A DNA stretch of 64,000 nt, taken from the NCBI GenBank assembly GCA_015501585.1, contig JADNRY010000039.1:248001-312000 (forward strand). Direction: 5' to 3'. The notes beneath the pieces were generated by a model that was not told the DNA's origin, did not search any database, and worked only from the letters and a program-made list of their open reading frames with translations. Position numbers and translations under genes: made by a program. The number at the start of each line of letters is the position of its first letter. Position 1 is the stretch's first letter. The DNA comes from Rhodocollybia butyracea. Lineage: Eukaryota; Basidiomycota; Agaricomycetes; Agaricales; Omphalotaceae. Below are positions 11,255-22,300 of the stretch, piece by piece.

Positions 11255-11475
11255 AGCTTCTATCATATATGTGATGCTCAACACAAGACTTAGCTCGACC
11301 CCTATTGTACAAGCCGTCGCCCGTCCTTCTATCTCTCGCCAGCGCTGTTCAATATTTTCCTCCGTTCCTCATCCCAACTCGTGTGTTTCGCAACAAGAGA
11401 GCTTTTACCCACATTTTCTCTGCGTCATTTCTTCTTCTTCCCGCTCTTCAGCAACAGCTTCAGGGTCACCTTGAG
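11255..11475 (+). pseudogene. Truncated DUF1746 5' fragment (unit 5)
   Basis: It matches the exon 1 start (TGTGATGCTCA...), part of exon 2 with CAACTCGTGTGTTTCGCAAC, and ends at CAACAGCTTCAGGG where M-flank sequence begins. The middle of exon 2 is rearranged and no start-to-end frame is kept. Confidence 0.6.
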
Positions 11476-11589
11476 ACCCATACGAGAAGACTATGCGTAG
11501 AACGGTATCTCTCCCACCCATTCCGTCGCCTCACATCCTCTCCTTCCCTTTTAACCTCTAAATCCCTTCCCTCCCAAACGTTATAACGT

Positions 11590-12580
11590 TAAACTTTAGA
11601 ATCCTCCAACCTATCAACATACATCGGCACATTCCCCACGACACTCATCCTCGGAAGGCCCGATACGATAATGATAGTTCGGGTCTGGGTCGAGCGGTGC
11701 GTTGATGCATGCAGGGAGATACGTGTCTGGACTCTGGAGCGAGGTGGATTTTATGCTTGCAGAGCTTGATGGTTAATCTGCAAAACAAAGATATATTTAG
11801 TTTGGCTTGGTGAGGTAGGACAGACCCCCAGGTGGACGAAGCGTTTTGGCCGTGTTTTAATCTGGTTTAATCTATCGGTGTTTGCCCAACTTGTTAACTT
11901 GTTGACGACGCTGTAGAGTTGGTGAGTAGCAAATCGGAGTGAAGGCAGTACAAAACGACGTACGATAAATGTCCAAATGCCAATGGTGCTACATACATAG
12001 GGATGAAAAAAACTAGAAAGACTCCAAAAGGTAATCATCCGACTCAGAAGATCTGAAGTTCCAAGGCGAAAAGGATATGAGAGCTCACATTAGACAAAAA
12101 AAACCTGAAATAAAAAGTCCAGAGCGCACCTTGGACAGACGCGCAAAATCGATGTCCCCGTTATAGTCGGCAATATTTGTGGATGTAGATGATGTTGTAT
12201 AGGACTGCCGGGAGAACAAGGGAAGCTCTGAATGACCAGTTAAAGATGATCGACACTGAAACGATAAAAAAAAAACTACTCACAATAATCCCAACTGCCA
12301 TCTATACACGTTTGCACTGCTCGCCTGTGAACAAACTTATGCCATCCGAATCCTCTCGAGCCGCCTGCTATATACTGGCCCTGAGGCCGCAGTATTCGCG
12401 AGGGAAGTGGCCCGCAGAGAGATACTGGAGATAAGTAGATCACATCGTTGTCGATGGAAAGAAGAAGTTGAGAGAGCAAAACAAAGTCGGTGGCGAGTCC
12501 AATATATAATTTAAAGTTGTACAGACCGCTAACGCTCCTCTTGGGCGTAGCATATGCGGCGGAATAGCCAGTGTCCACGA
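11590..12580 (-). pseudogene. M3: decayed M copy with surviving N-terminal exon
   Basis: The N-terminal exon is clear at 12578 (MDTGYSAAYATPKRS), followed by a reworked first intron. Fragments of the helix-1, helix-2, VNKL and C-terminal exons follow, with deletions (for example a lost PYKAEPGLP part). Compared with M0, an 11-base difference lies just after the exon 1 donor. No full frame is left. Confidence 0.6.
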
Positions 12581-12856
12581 TTACGCTGATACGTTGAATC
12601 TGAAGGAAAGGTGGTCTTGGACAAAGATGTTTCCGAGTTGGAAGACCGGTTAAGAAAGGGATCCGATGAAGGAGAGAAAGAAAGTGTTCACATCAAACGT
12701 TGTCGTGATTATCTTTAATGGCACTTCAGATATACAACTCTGTATGTACAGTACTTGAATTCAAGCCACAGCCAACGCTTATTGAAGTTATAGTTGTGCG
12801 AGGCGTCGGCGGGTTAATGAACAGATCTACCCTTCGTACCAACCTTGTTCGCCATC

Positions 12857-13729
12857 TCATTCAGGAATTCGGCCTCCGGATGCCTCCGGATTAAGCTTAG
12901 CCTTTTTCCGGGCCTCTCTATCCGCGTGTTGCTTTCGTTTTAGCGCCCTATGAGCTTCATCCTTTGCCTTCGTTTTCTTTTCATCCTGGAGTTTGATCGC
13001 TTCCTTCAGCGGCTGCCACCCTGCCTCGAAGTCATTTCGATGCGAAGTCCAAAAATCGGTATGAAAGTCGTTCCCTATGTCCCAGTGACCCGTTTCCCCA
13101 TCCTTTCTAAATCTCTCGAGCTCTCCATTCGGCTTTATGTTATATATCGAAGCGAAAATACCCCTCGGCGACTTGGATTCCCTGCGCCACCCAATACATG
13201 CCCAGTAGCCACCGCAAATAGGCGCGTCAGGTTTAAGTGCCTCGAATACAAAAATCACACTATCGGGCAACTCGGAATTCGCCTTATCCTCATCGTTGGC
13301 GTAGTGGTTAGGAACATTTTTCGGAAAAACTAGTTTGTCGCGCAACAGGCCAGAAATGGTGTTACTCAACGCACGTCTGGCCTTGTCTCCCACAGAAGGG
13401 AACGTCAAGGGGACGGCGGTTGAGTCGAAATTCCGAAGCACGGTAATTCGAAATGGAGGGGGCTAATAGTGGTAGTCATGAATTAATGAAACTAAAATTG
13501 TCAGATTGAGCTCTACCTTTGATGTGACTGCAACAGGGACAGGTGGGGGAAGAATTGGAGGTGTCCAGGCGGGCAAGGGACGGTCGGGACGAGTGTCTTG
13601 AATATGGGCAGGGGCAGGGTGCGGGTTAATATGGGCGTGGGCAGCCTCAGGGGGTGGGGAAGGAGGAGGGGTGGGCATTGCATGCACAGCGAAGACGAGC
13701 ACAAAGCAATGGATAGGCGGTGTCAACAT
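12857..13729 (-). CDS. A6: intact secreted family-A protein, 272 aa
   Basis: Exon 1 (13729-13517, 71 codons) has a shorter leader (MLTPPIHCFVLVFAVHAMP) and a linker very rich in Pro. The intron 13516-13463 is 54 nt and phase 0. Exon 2 (13462-12857) opens PPPFRITVLRNFD, then FPSVGDKARRALSNTISGLL, DSVIFVFEALKPDAPICGG, C-G-G-Y-W-A-C-I-G-W-R-R-E-S, FASIYNIKPNGELERFRKDG, and FHTDFWTSHRNDFEAGWQ. A lysine/arginine-rich tail contains KRKQHADREARKKAK. With A2 and A7 it forms the PSVG...VIFVFEAL subgroup. The role is unknown. The basic tail resembles a nuclear localisation signal, which would be unusual for a protein that stays extracellular. Confidence 0.72.
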
Positions 13730-13802
13730 CGGAAAAGATTTTTGGGGGTTGAGTCAAGTGGGGGAACTGAGCCAGCAGTTACCCTCCCATCAGGTTTCTC
13801 CC

Positions 13803-13830
13803 TGTTTTATATATCATCGGCCCAATAAGC
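13803..13830 (-). promoter_or_regulatory. TATA region of A6
   Basis: The minus strand has GGGCCGATGATATATAAAACAGG, a changed form of the shared A-family promoter: the CCAAT element is broken (CCGAT) but the TATA run is kept. Confidence 0.45.
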
Positions 13831-14084
13831 GAGCCGGATGCGTTTCACGCTAAGTAAGATTCAAGGTAAGATTTGAAATTCAGGCGCGATGTACTGGGTT
13901 TTTGAGAAAGAAAAAAGAGATGCAATTTTGTCAGGCTCTTACAGGCTCTTACATGGCTTTTCCTAAGTATGGTTCTATCAGGCCATTAGACAACTGACAC
14001 TATTTTTTTTTACCCCTGGGTCACCCAAATTAGAGACTACTGAGTACTGAGCGCTAGTGCCAAGCACTAAGCGCCCTTCTCGTC

Positions 14085-14385
14085 TTTCCAGCTTCTATCA
14101 TATATGTGATGCCCAGACGCTATTATGCACAAAGAAAGCATATTATACACGCCGTATGTTCTGTATCTGTCTTTTCCACCTACTGTCCATTCACCACGAG
14201 GTTTAGCTCGATGCCCTATTGTACCAGCTGTTCTGTCTGTCCTTCTATCTCTCGCCATCGCTGCTCAACATGTTCCTCCGTCTCTCGTCCCAACTCGTGT
14301 GTTCCGCAACAAGAGAACTTTCACCCACATTCTCTCTGCGCCATTTCTTCTTCTTCCCGCTCTTCAGCAACAGCTTCAGGGTCAC
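14085..14385 (+). pseudogene. Truncated DUF1746 5' fragment (unit 6), best preserved
   Basis: It contains the full exon 1 (ATGCCCAGACGC..., encoding MPRRYYAQRKHIIH), the GTATGT...TTTAG intron and exon 2 up to AACAGCTTCAGGG, nearly identical to the intact gene at 18140-18412. The remaining two thirds of the gene are absent and M-flank sequence follows. If transcribed, it would give only a short N-terminal peptide. Confidence 0.7.
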
Positions 14386-14499
14386 CTTGAAACCCATACG
14401 AGAAGACTGCGTACAACGGTATCCATCCCACCGATTCCATCACCTCACCTTCCTCTCCCTCCCTCTTAACCTCCAAATCCCTTCCCTCCCAAACGTTAT

Positions 14500-15215
14500 A
14501 ACGTTAAACTTTAAGATCCTCCAACCTATCAACATACATCGGCACATTCCCCACGACACTCATCCTCGGAAGGCCCGATACGATAATGATAGTTCGCGTC
14601 TGGGTCGAGCGGTGCGTTGATGCATGCAGGGAGGTACGTACGCATCTGGATGGAACGAGAAGGGTTTCATGCTTGCAGGGAGCTTGATGGTTAGGATCTG
14701 CGAAACAAGGAGCCGGGGCGCGAGGATATATGCAGTAGTTTGGCTCCATGAGGTAATATAGAATATGTATACCGTGCTGTCCTTGAAGACGTTCGGGGTT
14801 TTGACGATCCAGGTGGACGAGGCGTTTTGGTTGTAAGTAGTTTGGTCTACCCGCGCGTTCCATTGTTTGACCAGCGTGTTATCTTGTTGGCGACGCCGTA
14901 GGACGGCGAGTCAGCAAGTCGAAGTTGAAAGCAGTACCACGTACGATAACTTCCAAATAGCGATAGGGATTAAAAAGACCAGAAGGACTCCGAAAGTGAT
15001 CACACGACCCTGAAGTTCCAAGGCGAAGACGATATCGAGAAAGAGCTTTCATTAGATGAAAAAACTTGACATAAAAAGTCTAGAGTGCACCTTGGACAAA
15101 CGCGCAAAATCGACGTCCCCATTCTGGTCAACGGGGTTGTAGATAATACTGCTGGGAGAACAAGGAAAGCTCTGGAGGACTCAAAGATGATGCGATACCA
15201 AAACCGCTAGCGGTA
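14500..15215 (-). pseudogene. M4: decayed M copy
   Basis: Recognisable pieces are the C-terminal exon (GLPRMSVVGNVPMYVD, then a disrupted YYPYK region), the exon ending PNVF.DST with VKTPNV, the QWN exon, and the helix-2 exon near 14950-15010. Frames disagree between pieces. A copy of the 60-bp element follows at 15229. Confidence 0.6.
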
Positions 15216-15228
15216 AAGGTTACAGCTG

Positions 15229-15287
15229 TTGTCTCCCGTGGGCAGACTCTAAAACCTCTTGACATTGCGAGTCGAGGTATAGTTACA
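15229..15287. repeat. 60-bp dispersed element (copy 2)
   Basis: Starts TTGTCTCCCGTGGGCAGA and shares the inner AAAACCTCTTGACA and GAGTCGAGGTATAGTTA blocks with the copies at 7093 and 49024. The flanking duplication is not clear here. Confidence 0.55.
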
Positions 15288-15430
15288 TGCAGGTTAGATC
15301 AACGTTGAAACAATATGCAGTCAAAATCGAGAAACGAAGAAAGATGAGATGAAAGAGATGCCATGTTCGCATCAAAAAATATCGTTATCGTAGTTGCGAT
15401 GGCCACCTGATACAGTAATGGAATTCAAGC

Positions 15431-17785
15431 TCAAGCTTCGTAGTTGCCCAGGATGTTACTCAAAGCCATTCTAGTGTCCTGCGCACTACTACCAGCCTGG
15501 TTCCCTTCTCCTTCGTTCGAGCCTCCATGTTGAGGCTGAGGCTGAGGATGGGTGTCCAAAGCCATACCACTACCAGCCTTTTCCCTCGTATGAGCTTCCG
15601 TTTCAGGCGTCGGCGAGTTCGTACCACTACCAGCCTTGTCCGCCTTTTCCTTCGCATGAGCCTCAGTTGGGAGTTCAGCCTCCAGATTACTGGCCTTAGG
15701 CTTTTTGTTCCCATTTCTTTTGTTCCCCCCTCTCCCCTTGTATTCCTTTCGTTTTCGCTTGTTGGTTGAGTCCTGGTCTGTCTTCCTTTGCTCTAGATCC
15801 CGCCTCTCGATCGCTTCCTTCAGCTTTGACCACCCTGCCTCGATCTTATCTCGATGCAAAGTCCAGAATTGGGTATGAAATATGTTCCCTTGTTTCTTCC
15901 TCGCTTCATCTGACCCCCGACTCGGTTCCCCGTCGTGGTAAAACACCCGGAGCTTCTGGATCTTTACATTCGGCTCTATGACGTATATCGCAGAGAAAGT
16001 GCCCATCTTTGATTTTCTGCGATACCCAACACATGCCCAGACGCCACCTATCGACCACCACCATCTATATTTTCGGATCGAACTTTTAACCCAGCCAACT
16101 CTGCAGCTCTACTCTACACTATAATTCCTTATCTTCTTACCAGTTTCCGGGTCTCAGAACAACAACTGGGTCGTCTCACAAGAAATATGTCCCAAGGCAT
16201 CCTGAGACATAGTCGCTAGAGTCGCTACTGCTGCTACATCGTCTCGCAGATGACTTAGGAAGTGTCCAAGGTATGCTATATAGATCTATGTATGCTGATG
16301 AACTTGTATATAGTATTTGTTGCTTTCGCTGCCTTTGCCGCCTCCGATATTACGGATTCTTCATCCCATGGACCTGTGATACTCCAGGTTTGAGATTTAC
16401 GCCCTTCTACCTGGCTACAGCCTCTGTATCCCTCCCATTACTGTTGGCACTCCCAGTTCTCTGATACATCAGCCCTACCATCTGAAATTATCAGATTGAA
16501 AGTGAGTGTTAAAACTGAACAGAGGCTGGCTTGTCCTTGGGTCATTTTGATCTCCCACCCTTCAATCATCTGCTGTGGCTCCTGGTGGCCTGCTCCTCCC
16601 TCCCAAAGCTCTCCTCTCTTGAGCCACTCACTCTCTTGGAATTATTTCGAGTTGGCAGAATTTACAACTCTTTGCACGGACTGCCATATTTTATAGGCAT
16701 TCCCTATAACAGACCTTCACCCCCTGTTTAGCTCATTAATGGGGACACTCCTCGCTTGCTCATAACCGATTTGTCCTTCAACTGGAGTGACAAGGGTACA
16801 GTTTGTTTACAAAGAGGTTGGGGGGGATTCTGATAGCGTATGAATGCTCCTTACGTTCACATAAAACCCTAGGGTGCTGGTGCGCCGGTTTCGCCACTGG
16901 TTGCGTGGGATTTGGTAACTTGTGCAAATAGGGATAGCACAGGAAGCCGCCCAGGATCTCGCAAGAGCCATTAAGGCCACAGTGCGGTTACGCCTGCTTG
17001 GGGACCTGGTTTTGCCCTAGCTCCCTCCCTCTTTTTCATTAGGGCAGAATGTGCTCCATTGAGCTGTAGATAGGTAATCGTAACAGCTAGCCTTGTACTT
17101 ATGTACCTGGCCTTGCTAACATCCCTGCATCGGCCTCGCAGTCTACCTTCTCCATGAGAGTCGAGCTCGCTGCCTGTGCTGGTGTAGGGACCGGCTAGTT
17201 CCCTTCGGGGGACCGCTTTCAGCTGAGGCTGAATGGGCCGTGTAATCAATTCCAATTCCACCGCAAATAGGAGCGTTAGGTTCCAGAGCCTCGAACACAA
17301 AAATCACGTCATCGGGCAATATGTCCCTGATACTGGAATCCTTGTCCACTTCCTTGTTGGTGTAGCGGATACCGTTGTTATTCTCGGGAAATTTTAGCTT
17401 TCCGGCTAGTAACCGTTTGGTAATGGTCGAGGTGAACCCACGTCTGGCCGTGCTTCCGAAAATAGGGAACGTGGTCGAGGAGTCGAAAGCATGAAGCATG
17501 GTAAGTCGATATGGGGAGGCCTAGTGGTATTCATGAATAAATGAATCATATTGTCCGATTAAATTCTACCTTTGGTAGGTCCTCAATGTCAAAGTCGATC
17601 TCAGCCTTGTCAACATTGAAGGGCGGGAGATCCAGAGGGAGAAAGGGACGGTCGAGAGTAGAGTCAATAAGGGCATGAGCACGGGGAGGGGAAGAGGGAG
17701 GGGTGGGCATTGCATGCACAGCGGAGATGAGCACAGCGAAGAAGACAAGCACAAAGCAACAGATATGCGGCGTCCGCGTCAACAT
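15431..17785 (-). pseudogene. A7: secreted family-A gene split by a 1.2-kb insertion
   Basis: Exon 1 (17785-17570, 72 codons) has signal MLTRTPHICCFVLVFFAVLI. The intron is 17569-17521. Exon 2 begins ASPYRLTMLHAFD and is open through DDVIFVFEALEPNAPICGG to 17263, where the frame enters foreign sequence. The same exon resumes at 16048 with G-V-W-A-C-V-G-Y, FSAIYVIEPNV and FHTQFWTLHRDKIEAGW. A long hydrophilic tail with repeated TEAH.KEKA motifs ends DTRMALSNILGNYEA. Removing the insert and one copy of its 5-bp flank restores the family pattern, so the copy was whole before the insertion. It is divergent from the intact DUF1746 gene. Confidence 0.7.
16049..17257. mobile_element. Non-coding 1.2-kb insertion in A7
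   Basis: It interrupts the A7 core between two copies of CCACC (16044-16048 and 17258-17262), consistent with a 5-bp target duplication. The ends are TATCGACCACC and TCAATTCCAATT; no inverted repeats and no TG...CA LTR ends are visible. No open frame of note is present. The right part contains a GTTTCGCCAC...TTGCGTGGGATTTGG segment (about 16885-16915) that resembles one at 55770-55800. The class is unresolved: a degenerate solo LTR or another non-autonomous element are possible. Confidence 0.55.
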
Positions 17786-17855
17786 CAGAAGAGTTTTGAG
17801 GTTAAGTCAAGTGGGAGAACTGAGCCAGCAGTTACCCTCCCATCAGGTCGCTCTT

Positions 17856-17897
17856 TGTTTTATATATATCATTGGCCAAATTCGCGCCAACCTGTGC
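17856..17897 (-). promoter_or_regulatory. CCAAT/TATA core promoter of A7
   Basis: The minus-strand order is GGTTGGCGCGAATTTGG, CCAAT, then ATATATATAAAAC, about 80 bp before the A7 start. It lies in the shared divergent region with the DUF1746 gene. Confidence 0.55.
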
Positions 17898-18139
17898 AGT
17901 GTAGCTGCGTTTTTAACTTACACCAAGTAAGGTTTGAAATTGAAATTTGGGCGCGATAACGATGAAATGTAGGGAAAAGAAAAGAGAGAAGAAAGAGTTT
18001 ATAGGCTTTTGTAGGCTTCTGTCAGGCTCTTACATGGCAGGTACTAGTAGAGTTCACTGTCAGGCCATTAGACAATCTACCGAGCGCTAAATACTAAGCG
18101 CCTTTCCTGTACGCCTTTTCAGCTTCTATCATATATGTG

Positions 18140-18952
18140 ATGCCCAGACGCTATTATGCACAAAGAAAGCATATTATACACGCCGTACGTTCTGTATTTG
18201 TCGTTTCCACCTACTGCCCATTCACCACAACACTTAGCTCGATGCCCTATTGTACCAGCTGTTCTGTCTGTCCTTCTATCTCTCGCCATCGCTGCTCAAT
18301 ATGTTCCTCCGTCTCTCATCCCAACTCGTGTGTTCCACAACAAGAGAACTTTCACCCACATTCTCTCTACGCCATTTCTTCTTCTTCCCGCTCTTCAGCA
18401 ACAGCTTCAGCGTCTGGAATCACGCATCCACTGGCCCAGGAGAAGGAAGAGCAGTCATCCTCGACTTTGTCGGTCTTGGTGCGTTACGAAGCTTATTTTT
18501 ATTGCTCAGACTCATGATTTCCAAACTTATAACTAGCATACGCACCCTCAAAATTCCAGCTCCTCTTTCTTGACTTTACAATCATCTTCTTCCAGCTCTT
18601 ACTCTGCTCAATTTCGTTTGAAATCCATACCACAGTTAGTAGTGCGGCAGAAACTACTGACACCCTGTTGCCGACATCGCCGGCGTCACTCGAAACGCAC
18701 CAGAAATCAGCCATGGAACCGCAATATATTCTCGATGTACGCTTCTCATCTATCCTCACCCGACTCCGAACAAATACCCCGCCCGTTTCCCGTTCAAATT
18801 CCGAAATACCCTTTCCAAATACCACTTCTTCAGCTTGGCCCATCCCAATGTCGTTATTTATGCGTACAATGGGGAGACCTCGTCAGCCTGCTGCCGCTCC
18901 AAGCGAAGACGAGGATACCAGGACAGTCCCAGGAGGAAGAACTGACACTTGA
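18140..18952 (+). CDS. DUF1746 membrane protein, intact (233 aa)
   Basis: The exons 18140-18184, 18238-18478 and 18537-18952 join in frame. The first exon encodes MPRRYYAQRKHIIHA and the donor is GTACGT. Exon 2 gives two hydrophobic stretches (LDALLYQLFCLSFYLSPSL, and RHFFFFPLFSNSFSVWNHA) and GEGRAVILDFVGL. Exon 3 adds the conserved YAPSKFQLLFLDFTIIFFQ helix and a polar tail with YILDVRFSSILTRLR ending DTRTVPGG. This pattern matches fungal DUF1746 (PF08508). From recollection, that family includes the DSC4 subunit of the Golgi/endosome Dsc E3 ubiquitin ligase, so a role in membrane protein turnover is possible but not shown here. Truncated copies of its 5' end mark each unit of the A array. 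Confidence 0.75.
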
Positions 18953-19012
18953 TACACTCATCAGTTGTTTCGCATTTGTATACTAAATGGCATCTTTTAC
19001 TTGCGCGGAATT

Positions 19013-19272
19013 TCACCACTTTCGCTTCATCTGTGCAACAGTTTTTTTGAGCACTTGAGTATTATATAACCAGCTGCATTTCGAAAACTTACTGCCTCGC
19101 GAAGACACTGTCCGAATTTTGCGAATTCTTCCTTGCAGATGTCCTTGTGAACATCAGTATAAGTGGCCAGAATGCATTTTCCGTATACACTGGCCTGCTC
19201 AGCACATGTCGTTGTTGCGTGGAGAGCAAGGCGTTTCAGAGGCTTTGTACTGGGCTGGACGATGGCGGTCAT
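19013..19272 (-). CDS. Twin-CX9C mitochondrial protein, NDUFAF8-like (65 aa)
   Basis: Exon 1 (19272-19093, 60 codons) holds two CX9C motifs: C-AEQASVYGK-C and C-KEEFAKFGQ-C, the coiled-coil-helix-coiled-coil-helix pattern of intermembrane-space proteins. A GTAAGT intron (19092-19031) leads to a short last exon (19030-19013) giving MKRKW. Spacing and length fit the NDUFAF8/C17orf89 group of complex I assembly factors, which would be oxidised by MIA40 (also in this window). The last exon is a choice between two acceptors; reading through gives a slightly different tail (CSKKLLHR). It is close to the end of DUF1746 (convergent, about 60 bp apart). Confidence 0.7.
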
Positions 19273-19336
19273 AATTTAATCTGCATAAGCACAGCCACTG
19301 GCGCTTTCTCTCTCTTTAACTTCAGAACATGACGAA

Positions 19337-22300
19337 ATGCTGAATATCGTTCTGCTTATTGTGTGCATATGCATAACAATAGCTGCTTTTGTTTACTTCT
19401 TTTACTTTAACCGCCTCGTTGCATGGTTTCTCGGTCTCGCGATTCGTGTGGTTTATTGGAACAACGGCGCTTCTAGTATATGGCTTGAAATTGGTGCGTA
19501 GAACGAACGTTGGGAATCCGCTACGTATAAGTATTGAGCTCTCAACTAGGCTCCATCCATTTCTCTCTTCTCAGTGGAAGAATCCTTTTAAAAGATGTCC
19601 GCTACCACTCGAGCAACCAAACCGCAAAGATAGTAAAGGCCCAAATTGCCTGGCGATACTGGATACGCAGACCGACAGATGAAGAGGAAATTGGGCTGTC
19701 TCTCGGAACAGATCGTGCGTTGTTGACAGAACGAGACGACTGGACACTAAAGATGATATGTTTTAGATGGTCGTTCCCCGCGAGACTCATCCTGTCGTAT
19801 CCAGGTCTCAGTACAGGGATTCGAATGGTTGTTATACAACAGAACCGCGGCGTATGATAACATCCTGGCGCAAATGCGGTCTGAACCTCCCGAACGACGC
19901 GCTTCGATGCAGAAATCTTCCGGTCAGTCCATTTCTTTCCACACGCCCGTGATCTCAAACTCAGCCGCTATCCAGGCCCGAGTACACCAGTTCCCACTGG
20001 GTCCCTCCTCACGCGTTCGAGGGCACCTGCTTTCCTTATTAACTTTGTGACTTGGATTCGAGAGCAGCTGCCAAATCTTGATCCTAAGGATCTATTACCT
20101 TTAGGTATCGAGGTTTCCACGGGTTCGATTATATGCGGAAATGCGTCTACGCCCAACCTGCTGGTTGCAGAGTTCAAACGGGTGGAAGGAACCTTTGGTA
20201 TTGTGCCCGTGCGTTACAGCCTTTTTCGATTAAATGATGACTTGCGTGTCTGAAATGAAATTGAACTTAGTCGAGGTCGAAATACGACCTGTACAAACAG
20301 ATGCTTACACTCAGATTCAAGCAAGCTCTGGTTCAATATGTCGAGAACGAGCATTACCGCGATCCTATGACTTCGACGGGTGAAGTCATCGAGGATGAAA
20401 TTCAAAAGCAAGCGTGATTTCCACTATTGTTATTCATGAAATTTCCTTACGTTTTCTTTTCTTTTCTTTTTGTTAGTTACGAACCCAAGACGTCCTCTCC
20501 GCGCGCTTCCTACGCTACCTTTGCCAAGATCTGGGACAGCCTCAAGCTTTATTCCTCCGTGCTCAAGTATCTAACTGCTTATCCGGTAAATGCCCGCCAC
20601 GCGTTCCCGCATCGAAGGAAGGGAAGAAGGGCGAAGAAAAGTTTGGACGAAGACACTCCGATAGGAGTGGATTTTTCGAAAGTGGAATACGCGATCGAGC
20701 GGAAAATCCTCGAAACGCCGTTGTTGGAGTTGTGTTACTACACAGATGTGGTTGGGTTGGTTCCTCGGCATCCGGCGGTGCGGGATTTTGCTGCTTTGGA
20801 TTCTTTTGATATCGGGAATGGAGACGTCGGGCCTGAGTGGGGAGTTGATATCCTGGTGCATGATGGGTGTTTGAGATATGGGCCTTGGGCGGATAGGCAA
20901 AGGTATGGAAGCCCCCTTTTGTGGTTTGGTGGCTGTTTTTCTGATGATGACTTGTTGCAGAGGGGAGTTACAACGAACGTTTTTTCCTCCGGTGTATAGT
21001 GACGCACAAGAGGCTCAGCGTTTGGAACCGGGAGATCAAAGGGTATGGACTGCCATGCGGGTATTCGTGGAGCTGCGCGGCGAGACGACTTTGCATATCC
21101 CTTTGCGCGAGAATTCAAAGGTAGACCTTTCCATGTTTTCTGGTTGGCCGTAACCAGCCTAATTTTTCTTGATAGAATTGGCAATGGGACGGGCTTACAG
21201 AAGGAGTTGAACGACCCAGAAAACGCGAACCCGCGCTGTTGCATCTCACTGCAGGCGATCGATCCTCTATAAGCTATCTGATGCCCATGGTCGCCAGCCA
21301 GCGAGGCTATGAACCAATTCTTGAAGTTCACCTTGACACTGTAGCTGTCACTTCAAGTTTAAACGACATTCGACTGGTTTCTGCCGAATCGTGTCGGGTA
21401 TGCCATTCCGCGACTCTCAAGTATAGTATAAGCTCACATCTGGGTACAGGTCCATTGCGAACTCCCGTCACCTCTCAAATGGAACGCCGAACGCACCTGG
21501 ATCGTCGGTGTAACCCTCCGACGGCCGACGTTGTTCCTCATCCGCGACCATATCAATATGTTCACCGATCTAGGAAAAGATTGGTCCTCGGGTCCTCCTC
21601 ACGACTACAAACGCTTTATTCCGATGATCTACCAGTTTGAGCTGGATATGCACCACTACGAACTCAATCTCTATGCGAATGATCATAATATCATTGATAA
21701 GCCGCTTATTGAGGAGGAGAATGGTATGGTTTTCCGCTCGCTGTTGTGTAAACTTAAGGATTCATCGCTGATCATCGTTCATAGCGCTTTTTACTTTTAT
21801 GGGGATACGGTTGAGGTTTAACACGACGATACCTTCTAATGTATACCGACCGGAATCTACGACTGTCCCGTTTGCCATCGACATGCCCGACGCTTCTTTA
21901 AAGCTTTCTTTACCCCGCTGGAACACGAACGCACTGCATGCACCCAAGGAAGGGAATACTCTGGCTAGATTGGGACCCTCACGTATCGATGGTTCCTACT
22001 TGTACTTTTCCGAGGTCCACGAAGAACATATCGAGCAGCTTGCGTTGGCCATCAAAGTCGGTTCAGAACCCATCTTGAGTTCTTGTCTACATCTGCTTAA
22101 ATCACTTTGACAGGTCCGTGGTGTTGTTTTCAAATCCCTGGGATGGTCTATTCGGTATTTTATGATACTGCGAGAAAACTACCTCGGATCTTTCACGCAC
22201 TTTTCTACCTTGTATGAATATCTGGACAAGCGGAGGAGGGGAGCTCATTTGGGTGATCCTGTGGTTCAAAAGTATCGTCCGGGAACAGTGTGTATAGTCC

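Noticed and set aside
18301..18420. Mitochondrial presequence-like peptide starting FLRLSSQLV
   Set aside because: At first this looked like a presequence exon with a RHISSSSRSS end (present in the 6.6-kb copy). The spliced frame from 18140 shows it is an internal part of DUF1746 with hydrophobic helices.
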